This document shows, piece after piece, positions 27,866 through 37,315 of a DNA stretch of 54,556 nucleotides. A model generated the notes under the pieces. The model did no database searches. It was not told the origin of the DNA and worked only from the letters and a program-made list of their open reading frames with translations. A program made the position numbers and the translations under genes. This DNA is from Acidobacteria bacterium 28-9 (GTDB lineage: Bacteria; Acidobacteriota; Blastocatellia; Pyrinomonadales; Pyrinomonadaceae), in contig MWYY01000054.1 in NCBI GenBank assembly GCA_002050355.1, positions 1 to 54,556 of the forward strand. Reading direction: 5' to 3'. Within the stretch, counting starts at the first letter, position 1. Every line of letters begins with the position of its first letter.

Positions 27866-27994
27866 AATGTTTTAATATAATAAGCTGAATAAAATTTTTG
27901 GTGTTTGATGCGGAAATGCAAGCTAAAGGCTAACAAATTTCGGATTTATTGTCCAAATTTAATTGTTTGTGAACTTGTAGTTTTGAATTAAAAT

Positions 27995-28762
27995 TTACTT
28001 CAAGAGTTTGCTAAATTTTTGAAAACACTTTTCGCGGGTTATTACTGCCTTATCAAGAATAACTGTTTCGTCTCCAATATCTACGACTTTGTTGTTGGAG
28101 TAACAAACCTTTTCTTCGTAAGTATTGCCATTGAATTTGAATATGCTTAGGTGCTGATAACCACCGCTAATACTTGTTTTTGTTTCAATATCTAAATATC
28201 CATTTGTCTTCGAAGCTTTGAGTTCAGTTTCCTGATTTCCAATATCGAATAAAATTGTTTTCCATAAACCGTTTTTCTTTTGGAAAACAAACAATTCTTT
28301 TTCAGCGTGGTAATTACCTAATTCTCCAATTACGAAAATTTCCCTTTCGCTGTCATTATTTAAGTCAACTAAATCAGCATCATTGTCAACGCCGGCAAAA
28401 TATGCACAATTAAAATTTTTCAGAAAATTAATCCATTCTTCTTCAAAACGCTTTAAATTATCAGCTGATTTAGGAAAGCTGGTAAATGCCGCATCTGTAT
28501 TTCTTATTTTTATTTCTTCTCTTTTGACTTTTAGAAATTCAGCTTTATCCAAATCTTCCCAAAATGATTCGAGTTCCTTTTCTTTACAGCCGTATTTTAT
28601 TTCCTCACTTTTAGTTTCAATTTTTGGCGCATTTTCAGCAATTTCAATTTTCTCCGCAATAAAAGATTGTTCGACAGTTTGAAAGTAAAACTTAAAAACA
28701 ACAAACGAACCAATCCCGAAAGCCAACAGCGCAACCGCCAAATAAAAAGTATAACGACGCAT
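27995..28762 (-). CDS. Hypothetical membrane-anchored protein
   Basis: 255 aa from ATG 28762; the frame is open to 28828 but upstream residues lack a start signal. One N-terminal membrane helix (FYLAVALLAFGIGSFVVFKF) is followed by a charged stalk and a beta domain. VDLNNDSEREIFVIGELGNYH has the look of a VCBS/FG-GAP-like repeat, but only one copy is present. It probably faces the periplasm. No function is recognised. Confidence 0.65.
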   Translation of the reverse strand: MRRYTFYLAVALLAFGIGSFVVFKFYFQTVEQSFIAEKIEIAENAPKIETKSEEIKYGCKEKELESFWEDLDKAEFLKVKREEIKIRNTDAAFTSFPKSADNLKRFEEEWINFLKNFNCAYFAGVDNDADLVDLNNDSEREIFVIGELGNYHAEKELFVFQKKNGLWKTILFDIGNQETELKASKTNGYLDIETKTSISGGYQHLSIFKFNGNTYEEKVCYSNNKVVDIGDETVILDKAVITREKCFQKFSKLLK

Positions 28763-28982
28763 AATTTTATTTCGTAAGTAAAAGAATTTCAACACTTTCA
28801 TATTAGCTTTTAGTCCAAAGAAAATCAACGATTTTCCTCTTAAACGCCAAAGAAATTTTGTCTTTATTAATCTTCGGGAACAAAAATTAAATTTCGGTGT
28901 CTAAGTGTATGCGGAGGGAAATTTATATGTTTTCTTTCGCTTTTGAACCGCCGTTGGCACCGGAAATAGTGGAGGAAATAAT

Positions 28983-29843
28983 ATGTTGGACAAATTGGTC
29001 GTATCGAAAAATAATGATGTAGAAAATCGCAGGCTCGGCAGTTTTTTGCTGACCACTACGACGGGCGCGCTTTCGATTTTAACTTTTGCGCTCGTTTACA
29101 GTCTTTTCACATACAATTCGGCGCTCGGCAATGACAACTTACATCTTTCGGCTCTGGTCGCGCCCGTAACAATTGCGGAACAAGCTCCGCCGCCTGAACA
29201 ACCTGCACAACAGAAACCGCAAGCCGTCGCTGCGACGGTTAATAACCTGCCGACGCGCCGCGAAAATATGCTCCGCGTGGATGAAACTCCTTTGAAACCG
29301 CCGACGAATGTTTCGGTCGCGCAAAATCAACAAATGGCACGCCCGAATTCGCGTTTTACGCTCGACAACAGCGATTCCAATCCGTCGGCTGCAGGTTCAG
29401 GAGCAATCGAACGCGGCAATGGCGGCACAGGTTCAGGGCAAATGAGCGGAATTTCCGGTTTGCTAAAACCGACGGTTGTAGAAACTGCAAAAAATGATGC
29501 GGTCGAACCGCCACCCGTTTTGAAAACAGCGCCTAAACCACCGATTGTAGCGCCTGAAAAGAAAATCGTTTCCGGCGGCGTGGTCAACGGTAAAGCAATA
29601 AATCTTGTTGTACCTGCGTATTCGGCAGCGGCAAAAGCGGTTCACGCGGCGGGTAGAGTCGAAGTGCAGGTAATGATTAACGAAGACGGGCGCGTGGTTT
29701 CCGCCAGTGTGGTCAGCGGACATCCGCTTTTAACTCCGGCAGCATTGAGTGCAGCACGTTCGTCGAAATTTACGCCGACGCTTTTATCCAATCAACGAGT
29801 AAAAGTAACCGGCATAATCGTGTATAACTTTAAAGCACAGTAA
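28983..29843 (+). CDS. TonB-family energy transducer
   Basis: 286 aa. A membrane segment near 26-45 is followed by a proline/alanine-rich periplasmic linker ([15 protein letters not shown]) and a C-terminal TonB domain from about 205: [39 protein letters not shown], ending [12 protein letters not shown]. It transfers proton-motive energy to outer-membrane receptors. ExbB/ExbD are not adjacent. The GGAGG ribosome site at 28972-28976 decides ATG 28983. A short overlapping ATG frame at 28927 is not believed to be a gene. Confidence 0.88.
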   Translation: MLDKLVVSKNNDVENRRLGSFLLTTTTGALSILTFALVYSLFTYNSALGNDNLHLSALVAPVTIAEQAPPPEQPAQQKPQAVAATVNNLPTRRENMLRVDETPLKPPTNVSVAQNQQMARPNSRFTLDNSDSNPSAAGSGAIERGNGGTGSGQMSGISGLLKPTVVETAKNDAVEPPPVLKTAPKPPIVAPEKKIVSGGVVNGKAINLVVPAYSAAAKAVHAAGRVEVQVMINEDGRVVSASVVSGHPLLTPAALSAARSSKFTPTLLSNQRVKVTGIIVYNFKAQ

Positions 29844-29851
29844 CTTTATTC

Positions 29852-29901
29852 AAGTGCGAATTACGAATTAGAAGGGTTTTATCAATTCGTAATTCGCACT
29901 T
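29852..29901. terminator. 18-bp perfect palindrome between convergent genes
   Basis: AAGTGCGAATTACGAATT (29852-29869) and AATTCGTAATTCGCACTT (29884-29901) with a 14-base loop. It lies between tonB and thrC, which converge, so it would serve as a stop for either. The arms are of a repeated type rather than GC-rich with a T-run. Confidence 0.7.
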
Positions 29902-29919
29902 TGAAATTCGCAATCGGGC

Positions 29920-31086
29920 TCAAGCGAATGCTTCCAAATATTTTACACCCGCGCCGGTGTTGAAAATCACAACTTTTTCACCTTCTTCAACCAAATCCTG
30001 CTCAATCATCTTTCGCAATGCCGGAAGACACGCCGCGCCTTCAGGCGCACAGAATAATCCTTCCGCCGCCCCGATTTCCCCAACGGCGGCAATCAATTCT
30101 TCGTCCGTTACGGCGACGGCAGTTCCGCCGGATTTGTGCAGCGCATCTAAAATTAAAAAATCGCCGATTGCTTTCGGAACTCTCAAACCGGATGCAACGG
30201 TTGCAGCATTTGGAAATTCGGCGGCAAATGTATCGCCTTCGTGAAAGGCTTTGACGATCGGAGCGCAGCCGATTGACTGCACCGAAACCATTCTTGGACG
30301 TTTTGAATCAATCCAGCCCATTTGCTCCATCTCGTCAAACGCTTTCCACATTCCGATTAAACCGGTTCCGCCGCCGGTCGGATACAAAATTACGTCGGGC
30401 AAATTCCAATCGAATTGCTCAGCCAATTCATAACCCATCGTCTTTTTGCCCTCGACGCGATACGGTTCTTTCAAAGTCGAAACATCAAACCAGCCTTCGG
30501 CGTCTTTTCTATCGGCGACAATTTTTCCGCAATCTGTTATCAAACCGTCAACCAAAGTTACATTCGCGCCTGTTTGCTCGCATTCGACGATGTTTGCTCG
30601 CGGCGTATCGCGCGGCATAAAAAGAAAAGTTTCCATTCCGGCGCGCGAAGCATAAGCCGCAAGCGCGCCCGCCGCATTTCCCGCCGACGGCGCGGCGACT
30701 CGTTTGACGCCCAACTCTTTTGCCATCGAAACCGCCGCCGACATTCCGCGCGCTTTGAAACTCTGCGTCGGATTCGTTGATTCATCTTTGATAAAAAGTT
30801 CAATTTCAAACGGCAAAGTTTTCGCCAGCCGTGTGGCTGTCAACAACGGCGTCCAGCCTTCGCCGAACGAAATGATGTTTTCAGCATTTTCAACCGGCAA
30901 AATTTCAGTGTAACGCCACAAATTCGATTTGCGTGCATTCATAGAGTCTTTTGTTAAAGTCTCTGCGGCTCGCTGCAAATCATAGCGAACCAGAAGTGGT
31001 TTGCCGCATTCGATACAGAGGTTTTGCAAAGTATTTGCTTGATAATTTTTATGACAATTAGCGCATTCGAGATGTGTTACGTTCAT
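29920..31086 (-). CDS. thrC: Threonine synthase
   Basis: 388 aa from ATG 31086. It makes threonine from O-phosphohomoserine with pyridoxal phosphate. An N-terminal zinc ribbon (C8-C11, C24-C27) is followed by the lysine in [10 protein letters not shown] at residue 111, which binds the cofactor. [17 protein letters not shown] and [16 protein letters not shown] are the phosphate-binding loops. It resembles the short plant/archaeal class. The longer frame to 31134 lacks a ribosome site and the ribbon would be mispositioned, so the shorter start is chosen. Confidence 0.9.
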   Translation of the reverse strand: MNVTHLECANCHKNYQANTLQNLCIECGKPLLVRYDLQRAAETLTKDSMNARKSNLWRYTEILPVENAENIISFGEGWTPLLTATRLAKTLPFEIELFIKDESTNPTQSFKARGMSAAVSMAKELGVKRVAAPSAGNAAGALAAYASRAGMETFLFMPRDTPRANIVECEQTGANVTLVDGLITDCGKIVADRKDAEGWFDVSTLKEPYRVEGKKTMGYELAEQFDWNLPDVILYPTGGGTGLIGMWKAFDEMEQMGWIDSKRPRMVSVQSIGCAPIVKAFHEGDTFAAEFPNAATVASGLRVPKAIGDFLILDALHKSGGTAVAVTDEELIAAVGEIGAAEGLFCAPEGAACLPALRKMIEQDLVEEGEKVVIFNTGAGVKYLEAFA

Positions 31087-31193
31087 AGATAAGAAGATAT
31101 CAAAATAGAAAGATTTAGCCACGAATAGACACAAAAAAACACGAAAGATTTGTTTTTTTTATTTCGTGTCCGTTGTATTTATTCGAAGTTACT

Positions 31194-31895
31194 TTATTTT
31201 TTTAAAAGCGGTTTTAAGATTTTATAAATATTTTCCGTCATAATTTTTTCGCCGTCGGCGTTCGGATGAATATTGTCGGCTTGATTGAGTTTCGGATTCA
31301 GCGCGACGCCTTCTAAGATAAACGGTAGAAACGCGACTTTATATTGATTGGCTAAATCAGGGAAAACGGTTACGTAATCGCGCTGATATTGCGCGCCCAT
31401 TGTCGGCGGTGCGAGCATTCCGCACAAAAGAACTTCGATTTTTTTTGCCTGCGCCTTTTCGATAATTTTGCTCAAATTCTGCTTCATACGCGCGACGGGA
31501 AGCCCGCGCAAAAGGTCGTTTGCGCCGAGTTCGAGAATCAAAATTTGCACATTTTCCTGCTCTAAAACCCAGTCAACTCGCTCCAATCCGCCAATCGAAG
31601 TTTCACCGGAAACGCCCGCATTAATTACTTCATAATCAAAACCGTCGGCTTTTAATTTCTGCTGCAAAAGATACGGGTACGATTCTTTTTCAGCGAGTCC
31701 GAAGCCAGCCGTCAAACTGTCGCCAAACGCGACGACTTTCGGTTTATCTGAAATCGGCTGAGTGGTTGAAAGCGGTTTTTCGATTTTTTTATTTGCCTGC
31801 TGTTGGGCTGACGACGCTTCTCCTCCGCAGGAAGTAAAAGCAATCATCAAAGAAATGAAACTTATAATAGCTGTTGCTCGAATAAAATAATTCAT
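31194..31895 (-). CDS. tesA: SGNH esterase / acyl-CoA thioesterase I type
   Basis: 233 aa. The serine block GDSLTAGFG, the ELGANDLLRG block and the DNIHPNADG block are those of the GDSL/SGNH family. An N-terminal hydrophobic stretch ending FTSCGG suggests a lipoprotein, so it probably sits in the periplasm facing the outer membrane. The gene is divergent from an ABC transporter pair just as tesA is from ybbA-ybbP in E. coli. Substrate is a short acyl ester or thioester, by family. Confidence 0.87.
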   Translation of the reverse strand: MNYFIRATAIISFISLMIAFTSCGGEASSAQQQANKKIEKPLSTTQPISDKPKVVAFGDSLTAGFGLAEKESYPYLLQQKLKADGFDYEVINAGVSGETSIGGLERVDWVLEQENVQILILELGANDLLRGLPVARMKQNLSKIIEKAQAKKIEVLLCGMLAPPTMGAQYQRDYVTVFPDLANQYKVAFLPFILEGVALNPKLNQADNIHPNADGEKIMTENIYKILKPLLKK

Positions 31896-31996
31896 AATTG
31901 GTTTATAGTTTTTTATTTAGAACAGATAATTATGATGCAATTTTCGGCGAACTTGTTCGCGTCATTTTCGCAAGCTATCATTGAAACATATCAGAT

Positions 31997-32045
31997 GCCG
32001 GATGTTAGATTTTAGAAAATGCTTTACTGACATCTAACATCCGGC
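31997..32045. repeat. 14-bp perfect inverted repeat in the tesA/ybbA divergent region
   Basis: GCCGGATGTTAGAT at 31997-32010 and its exact reverse complement at 32032-32045, 21-base loop. It ends 17 bases before the transporter start codon and may be an operator, an attenuator or a small mobile repeat. Confidence 0.75.
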
Positions 32046-32062
32046 TTCTAATATCTTTTTAT

Positions 32063-32764
32063 ATGATTCAACTCCAAAAAGTAACCAAAACCGTTCGCTC
32101 AGGCGCGGAAGATTTAACGATTTTAGACGATGTTTCCTTAACAATTCCAGATGGTGAATTTGTCGCCGTTACGGGCGCTTCCGGCAGCGGAAAATCAACG
32201 CTTTTAGGCTTGATTGCCGGACTCGACGCGCCGAGTTCGGGGGAAATTTTTATCGACGACGAAAATGTAACCCGGATGAGCGAAGACGCGCTGGCAAGTT
32301 TGAGGAGCGAAAAAATTGGTTTTATTTTCCAGTCTTTTCATTTGATTCCAAGTCTGACGGCGTTTGAAAACATTTTGATACCGATGGAGATTCAGGGCTT
32401 AAAAAACGCGCGGATAAGAGCCGAAAAACTGCTTGAAGCGGTCGAACTGACCGCGCGCGGACATCATTATCCGACCGAACTTTCCGGCGGCGAACAGCAG
32501 CGCGTCGCCATCGCCCGCGCCTTTGCCAATCAACCGAAAATTCTGCTGGCGGACGAACCGACCGGCAATCTCGACTCGCGCAACGGCTCGCATATTTTCG
32601 ATTTAATGACCGAACTACACAAACAAAATAACGTATCTTTAATTTTGGTTACACACGACCAGAATTTGGCAAGCAAAGCACAGCGACAAGTAATTCTAAA
32701 AGATGGACGAGTTTTAAGCGATGAAATTCACCACAGAGGCACAAAGAACACACAGTCTTTCTAG
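32063..32764 (+). CDS. ybbA: ABC transporter ATP-binding protein, YbbA/LolD type
   Basis: 233 aa. Walker A GASGSGKST, signature LSGGEQQRVAIARA, Walker B ILLADEPTGNLD and the H-loop LVTHD are all present. It powers the FtsX-type permease encoded just downstream. The last 14 residues (EIHHRGTKNTQSF) are encoded by an intergenic-type inverted repeat and are not part of the family fold, so the stop codon has probably been extended by repeat DNA. Confidence 0.92.
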   Translation: MIQLQKVTKTVRSGAEDLTILDDVSLTIPDGEFVAVTGASGSGKSTLLGLIAGLDAPSSGEIFIDDENVTRMSEDALASLRSEKIGFIFQSFHLIPSLTAFENILIPMEIQGLKNARIRAEKLLEAVELTARGHHYPTELSGGEQQRVAIARAFANQPKILLADEPTGNLDSRNGSHIFDLMTELHKQNNVSLILVTHDQNLASKAQRQVILKDGRVLSDEIHHRGTKNTQSF

Positions 32765-32781
32765 AACTCTGTAGTGAATTT
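32724..32781. repeat. Inverted repeat extending the ybbA 3' end
   Basis: AAATTCACCACAGAG (32724-32738) and CTCTGTAGTGAATTT (32767-32781) pair in 14 of 15 positions. A similar CACAGAAG-type sequence lies at 35595-35625. It looks like a dispersed intergenic repeat. Confidence 0.6.
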
Positions 32782-32787
32782 TACTTT

Positions 32788-35319
32788 ATGAAGTTTATTT
32801 TCAATTTAACTTGGCGCGAAATTCGTTCCTCTTGGCGGCGTCTTTTGTTTTTCTTTTTGTGCATAGCTATTGGCGTCGGCTCGGTTGTTGCGCTTCGTTC
32901 GCTTATTCAAAATTTGAGCCAATCGGTCGGCAGCGATGCGCGCGCGCTGATGACGGCGGATTTTGAAATCAGCTCGACGAACGATTTTTCGCCGACTGAC
33001 GTTGCGAAAATCGAATCGGTTGTCGGCGAATCAAATATTGTCGAAGCACGCAACGAATCAATGACTACTTCGGCGATGGCAAAACCGGTTGAGTTGTCGA
33101 ATGAAAACTTCAGCACCATTGAGCTAAAAGGCATCGAACCGCCGTTTCCGCTCGTCGGAAATTTTACTTTGTCGGACGGAAAACCTTTTGATTTTAAGCT
33201 GTTGGAAAATAGAGGTGCAGTCGTCGCACCGATTATATTGGAAAATCTGGGCGTTAAAATCGGCGACAAAATTCGCATTGCCGACAGCGATTTTCAGATT
33301 CGCGCAACCTTTGACGAAGAACCCGGTGGCACAAGCGGCTTTCGTCTCGGCGCGCGCGTCTTCGTTGAAAAAAAAGCGTTTGACGAAGCCGGAATCACGC
33401 GCAACAACGGCAGAATCAGACGAAGAATTCTCTACCGAACTTCCGATAATCCGACCGAAACGGTCAAAAAATTACGCGAGGCATTGAAGGGAACAACTCT
33501 AACTGTTCAATCTTACCGTGAAACTCAAGAGAATTTGAGCGAGCAGTTTGAAAAAACCGAAAATTATTTATCTTTGACGGGTTTGTTGATTTTAGTTTTA
33601 GGCGGTGTCGGCGTGTGGAATGTGGCGCGGGTTTTTGTCGAGCAGAAACGCAAATCCGTCGCCGTTTTGAAATGTCTGGGTGCGAGCGGAACAAAGATTA
33701 TCACGGTTTATTTGCTGCAAATTTTAACGCTCGGGTTTCTGGGAAGTCTTTTCGGAATCGTTTTAGCACAATGTTTTTTGTGGTTTGCCGAAAATCGTTT
33801 CAGCGCGGTGCTGCCGGAAAAAATGAGCTATTTTGTTCATCTCTCCACCGCGCTGCAAGGCGTTTTGCTGGGCATTTCGATTTCCCTGCTCTTTTCCGCT
33901 CTGCCGCTTTTGCAAGTCCGCACAATCAAACCGAATTTGCTGCTGCGAGATGAGACGGACGAGAAATTGCGCCGTTTAGACCCGACGAAATTGATTTTCG
34001 GCGCGATTTCTCTTGCCGGGCTTCTCGCTTTATCCGTCTGGCAAGCCGGTTCGCTAAAAGTCGGCGCGTTTTTTCTGGTCGGTTTAGGCGCAACTTCGCT
34101 CTGTTTATATTTTGCAGCGATTGCTTTGACCGCGCTTCTCAAACGAATAAAAAACTTCGGCTCGTTTTCGCTCGCCCAAGCCGTAAATTCGCTTTATCGT
34201 CCGGGAAATCAAACGCGCGTGATTCTGCTCGCCGTTGGTCTGGGCGCATTTGTCGTTCTCGCCGTGCAGTCTCTGCAATCGAATTTGGTGCGCGAATTTG
34301 ATTTTACGCGCAATCAAAAATTGCCGAGTCTTTTTTTTATAGACATTCAAAAAAGCCAGGTTGACGAATTGAAAAATATTGTTCAGAAGCGAACCGGCGA
34401 GCAGGTGCAAACCGTTCCGACAATCCGCGCTCGCATTGCGCTCGTCAACGGCAAACCGTTTAATTTCGAGCAGCGCGAAGTTCGCCAGCAGCAAGGCATC
34501 ATCGGGCGCGAATTTGCCGTAACATATCGCCCGAATCTGGACGAAAACGAAACGGTTATTGCCGGCGATTGGTGGAACAGCAGCGAAGAAAATTCGGATG
34601 AAACGGAAGTTTCAATCGAAGAAGGAATGAGTAAAACTTTGGGCGTTTCGGTCGATGATTCGGTAACTTTCGACATTTCGGGCAGAAAAATAACGGCGCG
34701 TGTCGCCAGCATTCGCAAACTCGATTTGCGCAACACGCGCACGGCTTTCGTCTTCGTTTTTCGTCTGGGCGTTATGGAAAAAGCGCCGCAGACTTTCGTC
34801 GCCACAGTCTTGAAAAAAATTCCCGAAACCGAACGCGCGCGGCTTCAGCGCAACATTATCGACGAATTTCCAAACGTGCAGATTTTCGACGTTGCAGACA
34901 TTGTCGCGGCAGTGCAAAAACTCGTCAGTAATTTTGTACTGGCAATTTCTTTTGTCGGAAGTTTCGTGATTTTGAGCGGAATGCTGATTTTAATCGGCTC
35001 AATCGCTTTGACAAAATCACAGCGAATTTACGAAAACGCCGTCTTAAAAACTCTCGGCGCGAAACGCAAAACTTTGGCAGCAATTCTCCTAACCGAATAC
35101 GGACTGCTCGGAGTTTTAGCCGGAATCATCGGCGCAGGTTTTGCAACAATTTTGTCTTTTGCCGTTTCAAAATATATTTTCAAAATTGATTGGGAATTTG
35201 ATTTTACCTTGACGATTTTGGGCGTTTTGATTACCGCAATTCTTGTAATGCTCGTCGGCGTAATCGCCAGTTTTGACGTGCTTTTCAGAAAACCCCTCGC
35301 CACTTTGCGCTCGCAGTAA
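32788..35319 (+). CDS. ybbP: ABC transporter permease, YbbP/FtsX type
   Basis: 843 aa. One N-terminal membrane helix (LLFFFLCIAIGVGSVVAL), a periplasmic domain, then a first FtsX core (about 255-385), a further pair of helices, a second periplasmic domain (about 515-700) and a second FtsX core ending in AILVMLVGVIASFDVLFRKPLATL. Partner is the ATPase upstream; both probably act with the divergently encoded esterase. The complex is thought to move or extract hydrophobic compounds from the inner membrane; the cargo is not known from sequence. Confidence 0.92.
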   Translation: MKFIFNLTWREIRSSWRRLLFFFLCIAIGVGSVVALRSLIQNLSQSVGSDARALMTADFEISSTNDFSPTDVAKIESVVGESNIVEARNESMTTSAMAKPVELSNENFSTIELKGIEPPFPLVGNFTLSDGKPFDFKLLENRGAVVAPIILENLGVKIGDKIRIADSDFQIRATFDEEPGGTSGFRLGARVFVEKKAFDEAGITRNNGRIRRRILYRTSDNPTETVKKLREALKGTTLTVQSYRETQENLSEQFEKTENYLSLTGLLILVLGGVGVWNVARVFVEQKRKSVAVLKCLGASGTKIITVYLLQILTLGFLGSLFGIVLAQCFLWFAENRFSAVLPEKMSYFVHLSTALQGVLLGISISLLFSALPLLQVRTIKPNLLLRDETDEKLRRLDPTKLIFGAISLAGLLALSVWQAGSLKVGAFFLVGLGATSLCLYFAAIALTALLKRIKNFGSFSLAQAVNSLYRPGNQTRVILLAVGLGAFVVLAVQSLQSNLVREFDFTRNQKLPSLFFIDIQKSQVDELKNIVQKRTGEQVQTVPTIRARIALVNGKPFNFEQREVRQQQGIIGREFAVTYRPNLDENETVIAGDWWNSSEENSDETEVSIEEGMSKTLGVSVDDSVTFDISGRKITARVASIRKLDLRNTRTAFVFVFRLGVMEKAPQTFVATVLKKIPETERARLQRNIIDEFPNVQIFDVADIVAAVQKLVSNFVLAISFVGSFVILSGMLILIGSIALTKSQRIYENAVLKTLGAKRKTLAAILLTEYGLLGVLAGIIGAGFATILSFAVSKYIFKIDWEFDFTLTILGVLITAILVMLVGVIASFDVLFRKPLATLRSQ

Positions 35320-35618
35320 ATTGGTTTTCAATTTACAAGGCTATATTTTTAATTTCTTCTTTTTCCTTCTTTCTTAATATACGTTGCTTTTCAGCCTCCA
35401 TAACATTATTCCAAAGAACTGGATGACGCCAAGACATGAATAGAACGCTAAACAGGTAACGAAGCTGTAGAAAAGAGTTTGGATGCAAACGAAAAAAATA
35501 TACCATCGAACAAAAAAAGACGGTAATGGCTCATGAGTTTCTTGTAGGTTATTACCTTCTCAAATAAAATTAGCTTTTCTGAAAGTTGCAAAAACCCTCT
35601 GCGTCCCAGTGCTTCTGT
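35320..35618. other. Intergenic region
   Basis: No gene is supported. It contains CCCTCTGCGTCCCAGTGCTT followed by CTGTGGTTAATTT at about 35596-35626, a dispersed repeat of the CACAGA type that also occurs at the ybbA end. Two short frames read on the minus strand have no start signal. Confidence 0.5.
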
Positions 35619-35620
35619 GG

Positions 35621-35935
35621 TTAATTTTCTTCTATATCTGTAAATGCACGAAACCATTGTGGCTCGACATTGCTCAGAATTTCGCAGTCGCAATACGCAC
35701 CGTTTTCGTTGAGCCAGCTCATAAATGTCGGCATACTCAGACGGTTTTCCATCAAAAACTGCATCGTAAATTTTAAGTCGTGCGCACATTCGTTTTTTGC
35801 TAAACGCACGTCTAAATAATCAAACAAATCTTCGATGCGCTCGCGCGAAGCAGGTAGGTTTTCGATGAAGCGTCCGCGCTCGTCGCCGCTCAATTGCGCC
35901 CAGGTTTCAAGCTGTCGTTTTTTTATTAAAGGCAT
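35621..35935 (-). CDS. DUF2695 protein
   Basis: 104 aa. The core FDYLDVRLAKNECAHDLKFTMQFL ... WLNENGAYCDCEILSNVEPQW is the DUF2695 signature, with conserved Cys/His (CAH and CDCE) that may bind zinc. Its function is unknown. The gene lies alone between the permease gene and the MFS gene; its stop lies in repeat-derived DNA, so its last few residues (FTDIEEN) may be atypical. Confidence 0.8.
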   Translation of the reverse strand: MPLIKKRQLETWAQLSGDERGRFIENLPASRERIEDLFDYLDVRLAKNECAHDLKFTMQFLMENRLSMPTFMSWLNENGAYCDCEILSNVEPQWFRAFTDIEEN

Positions 35936-35967
35936 TTATTTATAGCTCCAAAGATGGAATTATAACA

Positions 35968-37242
35968 TTATTCGACGAGCAAAATTCTCGTCTCCGTTTC
36001 GCGCATCGCTTCTTCCAATTCCTTTTGTTTCAAGCCTGCTCTCCCGTCGTATTTGATAAATTGGGGAATCAATAAAGAAACTACAGCTGTTCCGACGACG
36101 CATAAAATTCCGCCCGATACAATCGAAGTTTGTAAACCGTAAAGACTCGCCACTATTCCGGCTTCGGTGTCGCCGAGTTTCGGTCCCGATGTGTAACTTA
36201 TCATTTCCATTGCGGCGAGTCTGCCGCGCAGATAATTAGGGATTGTTTGATTCCAAATCACGAACCGAAACAACGCACTGACCATATCGAACGCGCCGGC
36301 AAGCGCGAGAAAAAACAGAGCCGAATACAGATTTGTCGCAAAGCCGAAAAAGATTATCGAAACGCCCCACAGCGCGGCGGCGATAGCGACAAACAAACCG
36401 TGTCGGTGAATTCTCTTTGTCCAACCGGATGTCAAAGTTGCAACAAGCGCGCCGACCGACGGCGCAGCGTAGAAAAATCCGACCGTTCCTGCACCGAACT
36501 GGGCGGCAATCGCCGGGAAAAGCGCGCTCGGCATACCAAAAAACATCGCGTTCATATCAATCAGATACGTTCCCAAAATTTCCTTGCGCCGCCAGGCGTA
36601 ATGCATGCCTTCGACAACGGATTTCAAACTCGGACGGTTTTCGGTTTGCGCTGCTGGCGGCGCAGCTTGAATCATAAAAACTGCTATCAACGATGCGATA
36701 AAACTTACTAAATCAATCGAATAAGCGACGCTTGCGCCGAATGCGGCTAAAATTATTCCGGCGAGCGACGGTCCTAAAATCGTCGTCATATTCCAACGAA
36801 TCGAGTTCAGAGCGCCGACCGACGCCATCAAATCCGGCGGCACGATTCGCTGCATCATCGATTCAAAAGACGGACGCTGCAAAGCCGAAAGTCCAGCGTG
36901 GAGCGCGGCGCAAACAAATAAAATCCATACGCGCGGCGTTTGAAAAAGTGCGTTTGTAACCAAAATCACGGTTACTATTACCTGCCCGATTTCGGTCAGC
37001 CGCAGCATTCTACGTTTGTCTATAAAATCGGCATACGCGCCGCCGACAAAGGCAAGCAGCAAAATAAAAATAAACTCGACCGCGCCGAGAAGACCGACCA
37101 TAAAAGTCGATTGTGTAAGCTGATAAACCTGCACGGGCAAAACCACAAAGCTGATTGCCGTACCAAACGAGGAGATGAATTGACCGAAAAATAAAAGTCG
37201 GTAATCGCGCGAAATACGCAACGGTGTGATATCTATAAACAT
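35968..37242 (-). CDS. MFS transporter, EntS/MFS_3-like
   Basis: 424 aa with twelve hydrophobic segments. It begins IDITPLRISRDYRLLFFGQFISSFG, with a GGAYADFIDKRRML loop between helices 2 and 3 that matches the MFS signature. AGLSALQRPSFESMMQRIVP is the EntS-type block. Such proteins export enterobactin, macrolides and other small compounds using the proton gradient. Substrate unknown. The hairpin at 37249-37287 lies upstream. Confidence 0.88.
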   Translation of the reverse strand: MFIDITPLRISRDYRLLFFGQFISSFGTAISFVVLPVQVYQLTQSTFMVGLLGAVEFIFILLLAFVGGAYADFIDKRRMLRLTEIGQVIVTVILVTNALFQTPRVWILFVCAALHAGLSALQRPSFESMMQRIVPPDLMASVGALNSIRWNMTTILGPSLAGIILAAFGASVAYSIDLVSFIASLIAVFMIQAAPPAAQTENRPSLKSVVEGMHYAWRRKEILGTYLIDMNAMFFGMPSALFPAIAAQFGAGTVGFFYAAPSVGALVATLTSGWTKRIHRHGLFVAIAAALWGVSIIFFGFATNLYSALFFLALAGAFDMVSALFRFVIWNQTIPNYLRGRLAAMEMISYTSGPKLGDTEAGIVASLYGLQTSIVSGGILCVVGTAVVSLLIPQFIKYDGRAGLKQKELEEAMRETETRILLVE

Positions 37243-37248
37243 AAAAAT

Positions 37249-37287
37249 AACCTTTGAGCCGTTATTTAAATTAAAGTCTCAAAGGTT
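37249..37287. terminator. 10-bp hairpin between MFS and CCA genes
   Basis: AACCTTTGAG at 37249-37258 pairs exactly with CTCAAAGGTT at 37278-37287. It lies just after the CCA-adding gene on the minus strand and ahead of the MFS start, so it may end the CCA transcript. Confidence 0.6.
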
Positions 37288-37315
37288 CAAAACAACAAAT
37301 TATTTTTCAGCCGGA

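Noticed and set aside
28927..29019. Short ATG frame overlapping the tonB start
   Set aside because: It has no ribosome site of its own and runs through the tonB ribosome site in another frame.
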